This document shows positions 1 through 10,000 of a DNA stretch of 64,000 bases, piece after piece. A program made the translations under genes and the position numbers. How positions within the stretch are numbered: position 1 is the first letter of the stretch; each line of letters begins with the position of its first letter. The notes beneath the pieces were generated by a model. It was not told the origin of the DNA. It saw nothing but the letters and a program-made list of their open reading frames with translations, and did not search any database. This stretch comes from Bacillota bacterium (GTDB lineage Bacteria > Armatimonadota > HRBIN16), in assembly GCA_023511455.1 (NCBI GenBank), contig JAIMBJ010000003.1, positions 62,001-126,000 of the forward strand. Reading direction: 5' to 3'.

Positions 1-438
1 TGGCGCAATGTCACGCTCGTTTTGCTCATTGCCGGGTTCATCGGTGGACTGGGGGCATACTTCACGGGCGAAGCGGCGGAAGAGTTCGGCGAAGGTAACG
101 CCAGAGTGGAGCAGTTTGAAAAGCAGCACGAGAGCTTAGCGCTATTGACGCTGGTGGCGGCGTGGCTTGCGTTGTTTGTGCTTTCGGCGTACACCGGCGC
201 GTATGTCCGACGCTTGCCGACAGGAACGAATGACAAGGACATGATAGCGGTGCGTGTGATTGTTACTGTGCTGGTGCTGGTAGCGGCAGTGCTGGTGGGG
301 CGTACCGGGCACTTGGGAGGGTTAATGGTCTGGGGGCAACCCGCAGGTGGCGTCTCCGCAACGCCCTCAGGAGAGCAAACCCGTGAGATGCCGGCGCAGC
401 GGGGGGGAGAACACGAACGGGAGGGAGACCGCGAATGA
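1..438 (+). CDS. DUF2231-like membrane protein, 5'-truncated by the window edge
   Basis: The reading frame is open from base 1 (W-R-N-V-T-L-V before the first Leu codon at 22), so the gene begins upstream and only its last 145 codons are visible. The sequence has a glycine-rich hydrophobic segment at the start, a GAYFTGEAAEE stretch, a second hydrophobic helix (LLTLVAAWLALFVLSAYTGAY) and a third (VIVTVLVLVAAVLVG), followed by a polar Gly/Glu/Arg-rich tail. TM packing with a TG-E-A-E motif after the first helix is what DUF2231 predicted membrane proteins show. Function is unknown. The call is from overall pattern only. Confidence 0.5.
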   Translation, partial: WRNVTLVLLIAGFIGGLGAYFTGEAAEEFGEGNARVEQFEKQHESLALLTLVAAWLALFVLSAYTGAYVRRLPTGTNDKDMIAVRVIVTVLVLVAAVLVGRTGHLGGLMVWGQPAGGVSATPSGEQTREMPAQRGGEHEREGDRE

Positions 439-446
439 ACAAAAAA

Positions 447-523
447 TGGTCGGGGTGGGCGGACTTGAACCGCCGACCTCACGGACCCGAACCGTGCGCG
501 CTACCAAACTGCGCCACACCCCG
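447..523 (-). tRNA. tRNA-Pro (anticodon CGG)
   Basis: Read on the minus strand, a 77-nt cloverleaf runs from CGGGGTG to CACCCCG, followed by discriminator A and an encoded CCA. The D-arm contains AGTTTGGTAGCG. The anticodon stem is CACGG/CCGTG around loop TTCGGGT, giving anticodon CGG with G37, as expected for proline. The T-arm has GGTTCAAGTCC. Confidence 0.95.
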
Positions 524-538
524 ACCGTCGGCAAGATT

Positions 539-568
539 ATTATAGCAACAATGTGGCGCGGTTGTCAA
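539..568 (-). promoter_or_regulatory. Promoter of tRNA-Pro
   Basis: On the minus strand TTGACA (563-568) is followed by an 18-nt spacer and TATAAT (539-544), ending 16 nt before the mature 5' end of tRNA-Pro. Both hexamers match the sigma-70 consensus exactly. Confidence 0.8.
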
Positions 569-581
569 CAGACCGGGGGGA

Positions 582-610
582 TTGACGCTGCCGGTGTTTC
601 GTGTTAATAT
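582..610 (+). promoter_or_regulatory. Promoter of the aldo/keto reductase gene
   Basis: TTGACG (582-587), a 17-nt spacer and TAATAT (605-610) lie 43 nt before the start codon. It is divergent from the tRNA-Pro promoter. Confidence 0.6.
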
Positions 611-652
611 ACAGCCGTCTTAAACGTTTCAGAACCTGCTGGAGGAGGAAAG

Positions 653-1618
653 ATGCAGTACCGCAAGCTGGGAAAATGGGGTGTGAAGGTCAGCGAAGTC
701 AGTCTGGGCTCGTGGCTGACCTTCGGGCACGCGACCGATGAGGAATCCGCAGCGCAGTGTATCTACCGGGCGTACGAGCTGGGGATTAATCTCTTCGACA
801 CCGCCAACGTCTATGCGGCGGGGCGGGCAGAAGAGGTGATGGGCAAGGCGTTAAAGGCGTTCCGTCGCGATTCCTACGTGCTGGCGACCAAAGTGTACTT
901 CCCGATGGGCGACGGGCCAAACGACCGCGGGCTATCGCGCAAACACATTTTCGAGCAGTGCCATGCCAGCCTGAAGCGGTTGGGCACGGACTATATCGAC
1001 CTGTATCAGTGCCACCGTTACGATGTCCACACACCGCTGGAGGAGACGGTGCGCGCCATGGGCGACCTCATCCGCCAGGGCAAAATCCTCTACTGGGGTG
1101 TCAGCGAGTGGTCGGCATCGCAGATACTGGATGCCATTCACCTGTGCCGGCAGATGAACATCGACCCGCCTGTATCCAATCAGCCCCACTACAACATGCT
1201 GGGGCGGGAGATTGAGAAAGAAGTGTTGCCAATGTGCGAGCGTGTGGGTATGGGCAACATCGTTTACTCGCCGCTGGCGCAGGGAGTGTTGACGGGCAAG
1301 TATCAGCCGGGCTCACCGCCGCCGCCCGACACGCGCGCCGCAGACGAAAGTTCCAACATGTTCATGCGCTGGCTGATGAGCGATGAGGTATTAACCAAGG
1401 TGCAGAAACTGCGTCCGATTGCGGAGCGTAATGGATTGAGCATGGCGCAGCTCGCGCTGGCATGGTGTCTGCGTCAGCCGATGGTGTCCAGCGTGATTAT
1501 CGGGGCGCGCAAGGTCTCGCAGATAGAGGACAATGTCAAGGCTTCAGGGGTGCAGCTGTCGCCCGAAGACCTGCGCGACATCGATATGGCGCTGGGCTTC
1601 GCACAGCCGGAGGGGTAA
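653..1618 (+). CDS. Aldo/keto reductase
   Basis: A 321-residue NAD(P)H-dependent oxidoreductase of the AKR superfamily, probably the potassium-channel-beta/YghZ-like branch. The TIM-barrel catalytic tetrad is recognisable as D49, Y54 (LFDTANVY), K80 (ATKVY) and H121 (YQCHRYD). The cofactor-binding C-terminus is also present (SPLAQGVLTGKY, then VIIGARKVSQIEDN). The ATG follows a strong GGAGGAGG Shine-Dalgarno and an apparent promoter at 582-610, and length is normal for the family. It is a single-gene transcription unit before the tRNA pair. The carbonyl substrate cannot be told from sequence. Confidence 0.93.
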   Translation: MQYRKLGKWGVKVSEVSLGSWLTFGHATDEESAAQCIYRAYELGINLFDTANVYAAGRAEEVMGKALKAFRRDSYVLATKVYFPMGDGPNDRGLSRKHIFEQCHASLKRLGTDYIDLYQCHRYDVHTPLEETVRAMGDLIRQGKILYWGVSEWSASQILDAIHLCRQMNIDPPVSNQPHYNMLGREIEKEVLPMCERVGMGNIVYSPLAQGVLTGKYQPGSPPPPDTRAADESSNMFMRWLMSDEVLTKVQKLRPIAERNGLSMAQLALAWCLRQPMVSSVIIGARKVSQIEDNVKASGVQLSPEDLRDIDMALGFAQPEG

Positions 1619-1664
1619 GGCAGGTTGCTCTGGGGGCGACGGTGCAGATTGCGCCCTAGCCCCC

Positions 1665-1693
1665 TTGACATCTGTGCAAACGTGCCGTATAAT
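1665..1693 (+). promoter_or_regulatory. Consensus promoter of the tRNA-Leu/tRNA-Gly unit
   Basis: TTGACA (1665-1670), exactly 17 nt, then TATAAT (1688-1693), 20 nt before tRNA-Leu. Both boxes are perfect consensus, as expected for a strong stable-RNA promoter. Confidence 0.9.
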
Positions 1694-1713
1694 AATAATG
1701 CAAACGTCCGAGC

Positions 1714-1798
1714 GGGCGAGTGGTGAAATCGGTAGACACGCCAGACTTAGGATCTGGTGCCGTAAGGCGTAGGAGTTCGAGTCTCCTCTCGCCCACCA
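1714..1798 (+). tRNA. tRNA-Leu (anticodon TAG)
   Basis: An 85-nt class II tRNA with acceptor stem GGGCGAG/CTCGCCC, discriminator A and encoded CCA. The anticodon stem is CCAGA/TCTGG with loop CTTAGGA, anticodon TAG. A long variable arm (TGCCGTAAGGCGT) and AGTTCGAGTCT T-arm complete the leucine signature. Confidence 0.96.
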
Positions 1799-1817
1799 CT
1801 AACCCGACAGCGAACGA

Positions 1818-1893
1818 GCGGGAGTAGCTCAGTTGGTAGAGCGTCTGCTTGCCATGCAGAAGGTCGCGGGTTCGAATCCCGTCTCCCGCTCCA
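1818..1893 (+). tRNA. tRNA-Gly (anticodon GCC)
   Basis: A 76-nt cloverleaf with acceptor stem GCGGGAG/CTCCCGC, discriminator T and encoded CCA. The anticodon loop TTGCCAT gives GCC. It lies 19 nt after tRNA-Leu and is followed by a run of T, which may end the transcript. Confidence 0.96.
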
Positions 1894-1913
1894 TTTTTTT
1901 GTGAGGTCATCCC

Positions 1914-2690
1914 GTGAGCTCCCCCACAGTCACTGCGGTTGTGCTGGCGGGTGGTAAAAGCAAGCCTGACCTGCTCGCCGCCACGGGCGTGTCCAACCGT
2001 GCTCTGCTGCAGGTGGAAGGGGAAACCCTGCTCGCGCGGGTGGTGCGTGCTCTGCAGGAGAGTGGGGTAACGTCGCAGGTTATCATTGTGGGTGATGTGG
2101 GGGCTCCGGAAGGTTGCCCTGTCCTGCCCGATACCGGCGATTTCGTCGAGAACGTGCTGCAGGCGGCTGCTTCCGTCGCTGCGGAGCAATACATCCTGTA
2201 TGCCACCGCCGATACTCCCTTCCTGACCCCTGAATCGGTGGCGGACTTCGTGGCTCGCGGCGTGCAATCGGGGGCGGATATGTGTTATCCCATAATCCCA
2301 CTGGAGCTGTGCCGCCAGAGGTTCCCGAACATGCCCCGCACCGCACTGAGCCTGCGCGAGGGCACTTTCACCGGTGGCAATTTGCTGCTTATCCGGGCGG
2401 GCACAGTTCGCAGGCAGGCAGGTCTACTGCGCCGCGCATTCGCTGCGCGTAAGTCGGTATGGGCGATGGCGCAGATACTGGGTGCGGGTATCATCCTCCG
2501 TGCGGTGCTGGCAAGGCTGATTTCGCCAAACCTGCTTTCCATTGCACACATCAAAAGCCGCGTCCAGCATCTCATGGGTGCTACCGCTCAGGAAATCGTC
2601 ACCGAATATGCCGAGATCGGCGTGGATATCGACAGGCTGGAGCATGTGCAGACCCTGCGGGAATCGGGGTACCGCGTGGGCAGCGCGTGA
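1914..2690 (+). CDS. MobA-like NTP transferase domain protein (paralog of 23476-24288)
   Basis: A 258-residue protein starting with GTG. It opens with VVLAGGKS (residues 9-16), the N-terminus of MobA/IspD-type nucleotidyltransferases, and has TADTPF at 98-103, whose Asp normally binds metal. The usual RMGxxK continuation of the glycine loop is not visible; it reads KSKPDLLAAT instead. The C-terminal third has R-K-S-V-W-A-M-A and a conserved DID-hhh-h segment also seen in the second copy, so the two form a family of their own. It lies 20 nt after tRNA-Gly and just before tilS. Members of this fold activate sugars or cofactors with NTP; the substrate here is unknown. Confidence 0.75.
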   Translation: MSSPTVTAVVLAGGKSKPDLLAATGVSNRALLQVEGETLLARVVRALQESGVTSQVIIVGDVGAPEGCPVLPDTGDFVENVLQAAASVAAEQYILYATADTPFLTPESVADFVARGVQSGADMCYPIIPLELCRQRFPNMPRTALSLREGTFTGGNLLLIRAGTVRRQAGLLRRAFAARKSVWAMAQILGAGIILRAVLARLISPNLLSIAHIKSRVQHLMGATAQEIVTEYAEIGVDIDRLEHVQTLRESGYRVGSA

Positions 2691-2704
2691 AGACCGGAGA
2701 CGAC

Positions 2705-4102
2705 ATGGAACTGCTTCCCTTAGTGGAGGATACCTTGCGCACACGCTCCCTGCTGCAGCCGGGACAGAAAGTACTGGTTGCCTTTTCGGGAGGAGCCGAC
2801 TCCACCGCGTTACTGCATCTTTTTTCACGTTTGCGCGAGAGCTGGTCGCTGGAGATTGCCGCAGCACACCTGAACCACGCCCTGCGAGGGGAGCAAAGCG
2901 ACGCCGATGAAAGCCATTGTCGACAGGTATGCTCCGCGTGGCATGTGCCTTTCTTCTCCCGCAAGGTGGAAGTGGCACAAGAAGCAAAGCGACAGCGTCT
3001 CAGCATCGAGGTGGCGGCTCGCCAGGTGCGCTATGCCTTTCTGGAGGAAGTTGCAGATGCCATTGAGGCGGATGTGATAGCCCTGGGACACACGCGGGAT
3101 GACCAGGTGGAAACCGTCTTGCTGAACCTGACACGCGGGACTGGGACAGCCGGTCTGGCTGGGATGCCTATCCGTCGGGGCAGGTTTATCCGTCCTCTGT
3201 TGCCTGTCAGTCGTTCGCAGGTGCGGGCGTACTGTGCGCTGCACGGGTTATCTTTTGTGGAAGACGCCTCGAACATGGACACCCGCTATAGCCGCAACCG
3301 TATCCGCCACCAGGTGTTGCCGGAACTGCGCCTGATTAACCCACGGGCGGACGAGGCGATCGAGCGATTGGCACTGGTGATGCGGGATGAGGAGGACTGG
3401 TGGCGAACCTACCTGCAGGCTCTGGAACCACAGTTCACGTTGTGCCGAACGCAGGACGAGTGGCAGTTGTCCCTCGAGTGGCTGACCCGGCAGCCTGAGG
3501 CGATTCAGAGGCGGGTGATTCGATACGCCGTGCAGAACCTTTCTCCTGAAGGCGGGGAAGCGGAGTTCGAGCAGGTGGAGCGTTTGCGAGAGGCGATTCG
3601 CACCGGCAGGCGTGCAGGCATAACCGTGCACGGTGGGCGATTGCATGCCTCTGTTGGGCAGCGTGCGCTGAGGGTTTGGGGGAAACATGAATCTGCGCCG
3701 CCGGCGTATGAAATAGTGGTGCAGATACCCGGTGAGACACCTGTTCCCGAGGCGGGCGTTACCCTGTTCGCCGAATATTCACCGTTACCGGATGCCCAGT
3801 CATGGCGTCAAGATAACTGGGAAGTGTGGTGTGATACCTCGCGCATCTGCGGGCAGGTGAGAGTCCGGAACTGGCGGCGAGGTGACAGGGTTCAGCCTCT
3901 GGGGCTGTCGGGACATCGAAAACTTTCCGATATCTTTATTGACAGGAAAGTGCCTCTTTCTCTGCGCCAGAGAATACCCGTCGTTTGCGACGCAGAGGGT
4001 ATAATCTGGATAGTGGGAATATGCCTGGCGCACCGGGTGCGCTGCACATCCGAAACGAGGCAAGCACTCCATCTGTGGGTGCAGCCTCAAGGTGGGTGGT
4101 AA
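2705..4102 (+). CDS. tilS: tRNA(Ile)-lysidine synthase
   Basis: A 465-residue enzyme that attaches lysine to C34 of tRNA-Ile(CAU), so that it reads AUA and is charged with isoleucine. The N-terminal PP-loop ATPase has the motif SGGADS at residues 28-33, followed by HLNHALRG and the LGHTRDDQVETVL block. RNRIRHQVLPEL and a C-terminal TilS domain (RNWRRGDRVQPLG and KLSDIFIDRKVP) complete the full-length architecture. The frame is open well upstream, but ATG 2705 is chosen because GGAG lies just before it and because MELLPLVEDTL is where homologous proteins begin. It follows the nucleotidyltransferase by 14 nt and is probably co-transcribed. Confidence 0.95.
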   Translation: MELLPLVEDTLRTRSLLQPGQKVLVAFSGGADSTALLHLFSRLRESWSLEIAAAHLNHALRGEQSDADESHCRQVCSAWHVPFFSRKVEVAQEAKRQRLSIEVAARQVRYAFLEEVADAIEADVIALGHTRDDQVETVLLNLTRGTGTAGLAGMPIRRGRFIRPLLPVSRSQVRAYCALHGLSFVEDASNMDTRYSRNRIRHQVLPELRLINPRADEAIERLALVMRDEEDWWRTYLQALEPQFTLCRTQDEWQLSLEWLTRQPEAIQRRVIRYAVQNLSPEGGEAEFEQVERLREAIRTGRRAGITVHGGRLHASVGQRALRVWGKHESAPPAYEIVVQIPGETPVPEAGVTLFAEYSPLPDAQSWRQDNWEVWCDTSRICGQVRVRNWRRGDRVQPLGLSGHRKLSDIFIDRKVPLSLRQRIPVVCDAEGIIWIVGICLAHRVRCTSETRQALHLWVQPQGGW

Positions 4103-4108
4103 GGAGAG

Positions 4109-4137
4109 TTCATACAAATATGTCGATATGGTATAAT
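4109..4137 (+). promoter_or_regulatory. Promoter of ftsH
   Basis: A weak -35 (TTCATA, 4109-4114), a 17-nt spacer and a perfect TATAAT (4132-4137), 50 nt before the TTG start of ftsH. Confidence 0.6.
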
Positions 4138-4186
4138 ACCAACGTCGCCAGCGCTACATCAGGCAACGCGCTGAGAGGAGGAAGAC

Positions 4187-6124
4187 TTGAACCGCAGTCT
4201 GCGTAACGTATTGGTGTTTGTTTTTCTGGGCCTGGCATTCTATCTCGTCGTGCGGGGCGGTCCCTTCCGCCCGTTCGACGCACCGCAGGAAGTGAAATAT
4301 AAGCGTTTGCTCGACCTGCTCGAGGAAGACCGCGTGCTTCAGGGCGAGTTCGATAAGGATACCTTCCAGTTTCAAACCGATGACGGCGCCCGTTACTACG
4401 TCGTCCTGCCAGATACGCCCGAATCACGCACCGACCTGCACCGCAAGCTCGAGCAGAAGCGGGTGAACTTCACCTTCCGTAAGTCGGTGTTCTCGGATGC
4501 CCTGCAGGGCTTGCTGCCGATGGTTCTGCCGCTGGTACTGGTGGTTTTTTTCTGGTTCCTGATTCTGCGGCAGATGCAGGCAGGCAGCAATCAGGCACTC
4601 TCCTTCGGGCGCAGCCGCGCCAAGCGGGCGTCCGAAAACGTGCCTAAGGTCACCTTCGACGACGTGGCGGGCATTGAGGAGGCAAAGGAAGAGCTTCAGG
4701 AGATTGTGGAGTTCCTGAAGAACCCGAAGAAGTTTCAGGCGCTGGGCGCGAAAATCCCCAAAGGCGTGCTGTTGCTGGGGCCGCCCGGCTGCGGCAAGAC
4801 GCTGCTGGCGCGTGCCATTGCCGGCGAGGCGGGTGTGCCCTTCTTCCACATCAGCGGTTCGGACTTTGTGGAGATGTTCGTCGGGGTGGGCGCATCGCGC
4901 GTGCGCGACCTCTTCGATACCGCTAAGGCAAACCGCCCCTGTCTGGTGTTCATCGACGAAATAGACGCGGTGGGACGCCAGCGCGGCGCAGGGCTGGGCG
5001 GCGGACACGATGAACGCGAACAAACCCTGAACCAGCTGCTGGTGGAGATGGATGGCTTCGACCCCAACACGGGCGTTATCCTGCTGGCAGCTACCAACCG
5101 CCCGGACGTGCTGGACCCCGCGCTGTTGCGACCGGGGCGATTTGACCGGCGCATCGTGGTGGATACGCCTGACGTGAACGGACGGCGCGACATCTTCAAG
5201 GTGCATCTGAAAGGGAAGCCTCTGGCGGAGGACGTAGACCCTGAAGTGCTGGCACGGCGCACCCCCGGCTTCACCGGCGCGGACATCGCCAACCTCGTGA
5301 ACGAAGCCGCCCTGCTGGCGGCACGGCGCGATAAACAGCGCATCGAGATGTCCGATTTCGAAGAAGCTATCGAGCGAGTCATAGCTGGCCCGGAACGGCG
5401 CAGCAAGCTCATCAGCGAGAAGGAGCGGGAAATGGTGGCATTTCACGAGGTCGGGCACGCCATCGTGGGCGAGCTTCTGCCCAATGCCGACCCCGTGCAG
5501 AAGGTCACCATCCTGCCGCGAGGTCGTGCGCTGGGATACACTCTGCAACTGCCGGAGAAAGACCGTTACCTGCTGACGCGAGCGCAGCTGCTGGATGAGA
5601 TTACCACGCTACTGGGTGGGCGCGCCGCAGAGAAAATCGTCTACAACGAGGCAACCACAGGCGCAAATAACGACCTCGAGCGCGCGACGGAAATCGCCCG
5701 GGCAATGGTGTGCGAGTACGGCATGAGCGAGAAGCTGGGCAACCTCACCTTCGGTAGAAGGCACGGCAACCCCTTCCTGGGGCGCGACATCATGGAAGAC
5801 CGCAACTACAGCGAAGAGATTGCCTACGCGATTGACCAGGAGGTGCGTGCCATTATCGATGAGTGCTTCCGCCGTGCCGTAGACATCCTCACGACCAACC
5901 GCGAGAAGATGGATGAGGTCGTGAGAGTGCTTCTGCAGAAAGAGACTATCGAGCGGGAAGAGTTCCTGGCGCTGATGGAGGGGGCGCAACCGGCCGAGTC
6001 CATCAGCACATGGAACACCTCGCCTCCCGAAAGCCCGGATGTGCAGAAGGAGCCTGCGCAGCCGGAGGTACCTCCTCGTGCGCCGGTAACCAAGCGGTTG
6101 CGCACAGAACCGGGCGTGGCATAG
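4187..6124 (+). CDS. ftsH: ATP-dependent zinc metalloprotease FtsH
   Basis: A 645-residue membrane-anchored AAA+ protease that degrades misfolded and regulatory membrane proteins as a hexamer. In order: TM helix (about 7-22), a short extracytoplasmic domain, a second TM helix (about 110-128), Walker A GPPGCGKT (198-205), Walker B LVFIDEID (253-260), the [19 protein letters not shown] second region of homology, and the zinc site HEVGH (420-424). The start is TTG preceded by GAGGAGGAAG at good spacing. Length and order are typical. The last about 40 residues are Pro/Glu-rich and variable. A hairpin terminator follows at 6156. Confidence 0.98.
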   Translation: MNRSLRNVLVFVFLGLAFYLVVRGGPFRPFDAPQEVKYKRLLDLLEEDRVLQGEFDKDTFQFQTDDGARYYVVLPDTPESRTDLHRKLEQKRVNFTFRKSVFSDALQGLLPMVLPLVLVVFFWFLILRQMQAGSNQALSFGRSRAKRASENVPKVTFDDVAGIEEAKEELQEIVEFLKNPKKFQALGAKIPKGVLLLGPPGCGKTLLARAIAGEAGVPFFHISGSDFVEMFVGVGASRVRDLFDTAKANRPCLVFIDEIDAVGRQRGAGLGGGHDEREQTLNQLLVEMDGFDPNTGVILLAATNRPDVLDPALLRPGRFDRRIVVDTPDVNGRRDIFKVHLKGKPLAEDVDPEVLARRTPGFTGADIANLVNEAALLAARRDKQRIEMSDFEEAIERVIAGPERRSKLISEKEREMVAFHEVGHAIVGELLPNADPVQKVTILPRGRALGYTLQLPEKDRYLLTRAQLLDEITTLLGGRAAEKIVYNEATTGANNDLERATEIARAMVCEYGMSEKLGNLTFGRRHGNPFLGRDIMEDRNYSEEIAYAIDQEVRAIIDECFRRAVDILTTNREKMDEVVRVLLQKETIEREEFLALMEGAQPAESISTWNTSPPESPDVQKEPAQPEVPPRAPVTKRLRTEPGVA

Positions 6125-6155
6125 AAGTGACCCGTAAAAACGGACAACCAGCGCG

Positions 6156-6180
6156 AGGGGCAGAGGTCCTGCCCCTTCTT
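6156..6180 (+). terminator. Probable terminator after ftsH
   Basis: Stem AGGGGCAG/CTGCCCCT with a 5-nt loop, followed by TCTT. The U-tract is short. Confidence 0.6.
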
Positions 6181-6207
6181 GCGTAGAGCGAGGGGGAGGG
6201 TAAGACG

Positions 6208-7008
6208 ATGCGTTACTCCACCGCGAACAGCGGACATTCGGACGTGTGGCAGCGTGTCATGTTCGTGTTGCTGGGGGCTGCGTGTGTGGTGCTGTGCTAT
6301 TTCATCGGCGCATACTGGTTGGGACCGTGGCTCCAGCGCATGAGCGAGAAACAGCCGTCGGAAACGCCGACACCGGAGCCTTCGGGGGCTGTCGTTGCCG
6401 GTACGCCTGAGGCACCCTCGGTCGCTGCGCCGTTCTCTCCCGTTTCACCAAAGCTGGAAGGAATACAAATTCGGGAGCGCGATGTCCGTACCCTTCCCGA
6501 CACCGTGCGGGTGATACCGTCCTCAGGCGGTGTCGCACCAGATGAGGATACTCCCACGGAGGAACCCCAGCCATCCACCACTCTGGAAGAACAGCCCTCT
6601 GCACCCGCGCCACCGGCGAATCTGTGGACGCCCCCTCCCACACCGTCACCGTCATCCCAATCCCGCCCGGGCGCGTCGGAAGATTTTTCAGGCGGTGTGC
6701 AGGTACCCCAGACACTGGATGGTGAACCCGTACCGGCAGGTGGCGTTTCCAGTGCGCCTGCACCCACGGACGTTCTGTATCGGGTGCGAATGCCGAGTGC
6801 CTTCGAGAACCGTGACGAAGCCGACGCGGCGATGCGCGCCGTTTTGGACAAAGGTCTGCCCGCGGCGGTGGTCACCGACACGGTGGGCGGACGCAAGGTG
6901 TTTCGGGTGCAGCTGGGCGTTTACCGCAACAGGTCCGGCGCAGAGAAACTGGCGGAACAGGCACGCCGTCTGGGGGTCAGGGCGGAGGTCAGTGCGCCTT
7001 CACCATGA
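6208..7008 (+). CDS. Single-pass membrane protein with C-terminal SPOR domain
   Basis: A 266-residue protein. An N-terminal cytoplasmic tail of about 12 residues is followed by one TM helix (VMFVLLGAACVVLCYFIGAYW), then about 150 residues rich in Pro, Ser, Thr and Glu that look disordered. The end is a compact domain of about 75 residues (VLYRVRMPSAFENRDEADA ... VFRVQLGVYRNRSGAEKLA). The repeated beta-alpha pattern and the V-Q-L-G-V-Y element are those of SPOR domains, which bind glycan strands stripped of stem peptides. This implies a periplasmic cell-wall role, perhaps at division sites. A GGGAGGG Shine-Dalgarno precedes the ATG. The next gene follows within 53 nt. Confidence 0.8.
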   Translation: MRYSTANSGHSDVWQRVMFVLLGAACVVLCYFIGAYWLGPWLQRMSEKQPSETPTPEPSGAVVAGTPEAPSVAAPFSPVSPKLEGIQIRERDVRTLPDTVRVIPSSGGVAPDEDTPTEEPQPSTTLEEQPSAPAPPANLWTPPPTPSPSSQSRPGASEDFSGGVQVPQTLDGEPVPAGGVSSAPAPTDVLYRVRMPSAFENRDEADAAMRAVLDKGLPAAVVTDTVGGRKVFRVQLGVYRNRSGAEKLAEQARRLGVRAEVSAPSP

Positions 7009-7061
7009 ACATTGCCGTCTGTCCACGTCACCAGAAGCCACTGATGGAGGAGACAGGTTCC

Positions 7062-10000
7062 ATGCGTTACCCCCTGCTGTCGCTTTTGTTTTCGCTTTTC
7101 ATCATGCTGATACTCACCGCTCCGGTGCATTCCTCCGTGCCCATCATTCGGGTCAAAGAGATAAAGCCCGGGATGAAGGGCTACGGGTTGACTGTATTTC
7201 GTGGGACGAAAGTCGAGCGCTTCGAGGTAGAAGTGCTCGGGGTGCTGCCCAAAGCGAACGTCGGGCGCGACCTCATATTCATCAGGATGACCGGCGGGCC
7301 GCTGAACGCGCGCGGGGTGAACATCGCCGCAGGAATGAGCGGTAGCCCCATCTATATCAACGGGCGACTCGCCGGAGCGGTGTCTATGACCTTCTGGGGC
7401 TTCCCCAAAGAGCCCCAGTGTTTGGTGACACCCATTGAGGACATGCTGGAGGCGCTCGACCCGCGTCTGCCAAAGGAACCGGCGGGCATGGCGCGGGCGC
7501 AGGCAGAACCGCAGACGGTGCTTTACGGGGGCAAGCGCATCATCATCGCACCGGATAACGCACCGCCAGCAGGCGAAGGGGAGCTGGTCTTCACACGCCC
7601 TCCTGTACCAGTCATGGCAAGCGGCCTCTCAGCGAAGAGCGTCCAGCGATTGAATGCCCTTCTGCAGCCATACAATATGTTTGCTATGCCGGGACCCGGA
7701 CGCGCTGAAAAAATGGCGCAGCAGATACCACCTCTGCAGCCCGGCTCGGCTGTGGGCGTCGCTCTGGTAACAGGCGACGTGGACATCAGTGCGATAGGCA
7801 CGGTAACCTATCGGGATGGCGACCGCGTACTGATTTTTGGGCATCCTTTCATGGGCATCGGGGCGATAGAGGCTCCGCTCACCAGTGCCTACGTGTTTGA
7901 TGTGGTGCCCAGTTACTCGCGCTCGGTCAAAATCGCCGCGCCGGTGAGCGTCGTGGGTAAAGCCACCCAGGACAGACTGTTCTCGGTGGCAGGCGAGCTG
8001 GGCAAACGCGCGACCATGGTTCCGGTGACGGTCGATGTGGAAGATACGAGCACGGGACGCAAACGTCGGTTCCAGGCGCAGGTGGTTCAGCATCCGTTGC
8101 TAACCGGTCAGCTGGTGTCGCTGGTGGCATATGAGACTCTGTCGCAGATACGCGGCACGCCCGGCGATTCGCTGGCGAGGGTGCAATTGACCGTGAATGC
8201 CGACGAGGTAGGCACTGTGACCCGCGACAACGTGGTGTTCGATGATGTAGACATCGCGAGCAGTGCAACCGCCGACCTGGATAACCTGATGAGCATCCTC
8301 ACTGCGAACCCGTTCTATCCGCTGGCGATAAAAAGCGTGGACCTGAGCGTGCGCCTCGAAAGCAGACGGCAAACCGCTACTATCGAGCGTGTGTTCGTGC
8401 GCAAAGGGCGCTATGAGCCGGGCGAGACGGTGGAACTGGGAGTGGTGCTGAAACCCTATCGCGGACAGCCGATAACGCGCGAAGTGAACCTTGTCCTGCC
8501 GCAGAGCCTGCGAAGCGGTCGCTACACCCTGCAGGTGCGTGGGGGAATGCAGCCCTCTCTCGCCTTACTGCCGGGGCTGATTATACGACCCGGTATGACC
8601 GAGCAAGCGCCCCCCGCCAGCATCCAGCAGATGGTAAATCGCTTTCTGGAGCGCGAGCGCAATAACGACCTCGTGGTGAGGCTGCTTCTACCGACAACCA
8701 CCGTGAACATCGGCGGGGAGCGCTTCAGCCAGATACCGCCGACCATTGGCACGCTAATGCGTTCGGGCAAGAGCAGCGCCCTGCGCCTGGAACGCGATGA
8801 GATTAAGCTGGTGCTGCCTACCGACTGGGTGCTGAGCGGTTCGCAGACGCTGATACTCAACGTGCAACGCCGCGATTCGTCGGAGACGCGCCCTGTGGAA
8901 CCGCGAATTCCAGCAGGAGAACCGACACCGCCTGAGGGAGTACCCCCCGGCGTACCGCCCGGCATCCCTGCCATGATGGATAGCGTGTGGGGCGATGACG
9001 AAAGCCAAACCTTTGCGGAAAGCATAGTGCTGTCGCAATCGCGGGCAACACCGTCCCGCCCTGCAACGGCTGATGCGAAACTGCCTGCTGCTGCGCCGCA
9101 ACAGACCCCGGATTCCCCTGGGAAGCCAGAGAAGGACGAGAAGCCGATAACGCGCGGGGCGCAGGTATGGACGCAGACCGAGCAGACGGATTTCGCCAGA
9201 GGCTTTTTTGACCGTACCACCGCGACATCGGAGGGAGATGTACGCCTCTCATTCACCCTGTCACGGGCGTTAAGCGTCGGAAAGCCGTTTGTGTGGGCGC
9301 TGGTGCCTGCCGGGGATGGTTCTCTGCTGATGGGCACAGGACATGAGGGAGAGATACTGCGTCTGTCATCTGATAACCGGCTTTCCACATGGTGCCGTCT
9401 GTCGGATATGGAGGTTCACTGGCTGATTGCGGATGGCGATGGCTGGCTGGTGGGAACGTCACCTCGCGGACGCATCTACCGTGTGAACGCCGAAGGCAAG
9501 TTCGAGCAGGTAGCGCAGCTGGAACAGAATTATCCCGTTTGCGCCCTGCGTCGCTCCGGCAACTCGGTGGTAATCGGGGCGGGGGGCAGTGCTGGTGTGG
9601 TCTACGAGTGGCGTGATGGGCAGGTACGCCCGCTGTTGCAAACGGGGCAGAATCATGTAACCGCCCTTGCGCTGGCTGCGGATGGCACCGTATACGTGGG
9701 TACAGGCGACAACGCGATGTTGTGGCGCATTCTTCCGGACAATTCGGCTCAGGTAGTGCGCGATTTTGGAGAGGGAGCGGTCTCCGCATTGACCGTCTGG
9801 CAGGATGGTTCGATACTGGTGGCTCTGCATACACGCTCACAGGTGGTGCGCCTGTATCCCGATGGGCGTACCAAAACGGTCATCGAGCGCACCGAGAACC
9901 CCATCCTTGCCTTTACACCGGCGCCCGATGGTAGTGTGTTCGCATACGGCAGCGGGATTATCTACCAGATATTGCCGAACGACCGCGTGAATCTGGTGGA

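Noticed and set aside
2459-2704. Upstream extension of tilS
   Set aside because: The extension overlaps the nucleotidyltransferase gene in another frame; ATG 2705 has the ribosome-binding site and the family's usual start.
4424-5548. 374-codon open frame on the minus strand inside ftsH
   Set aside because: It lies wholly antisense to a well-supported ftsH, its residues show no domain, and high GC leaves long antisense frames open.
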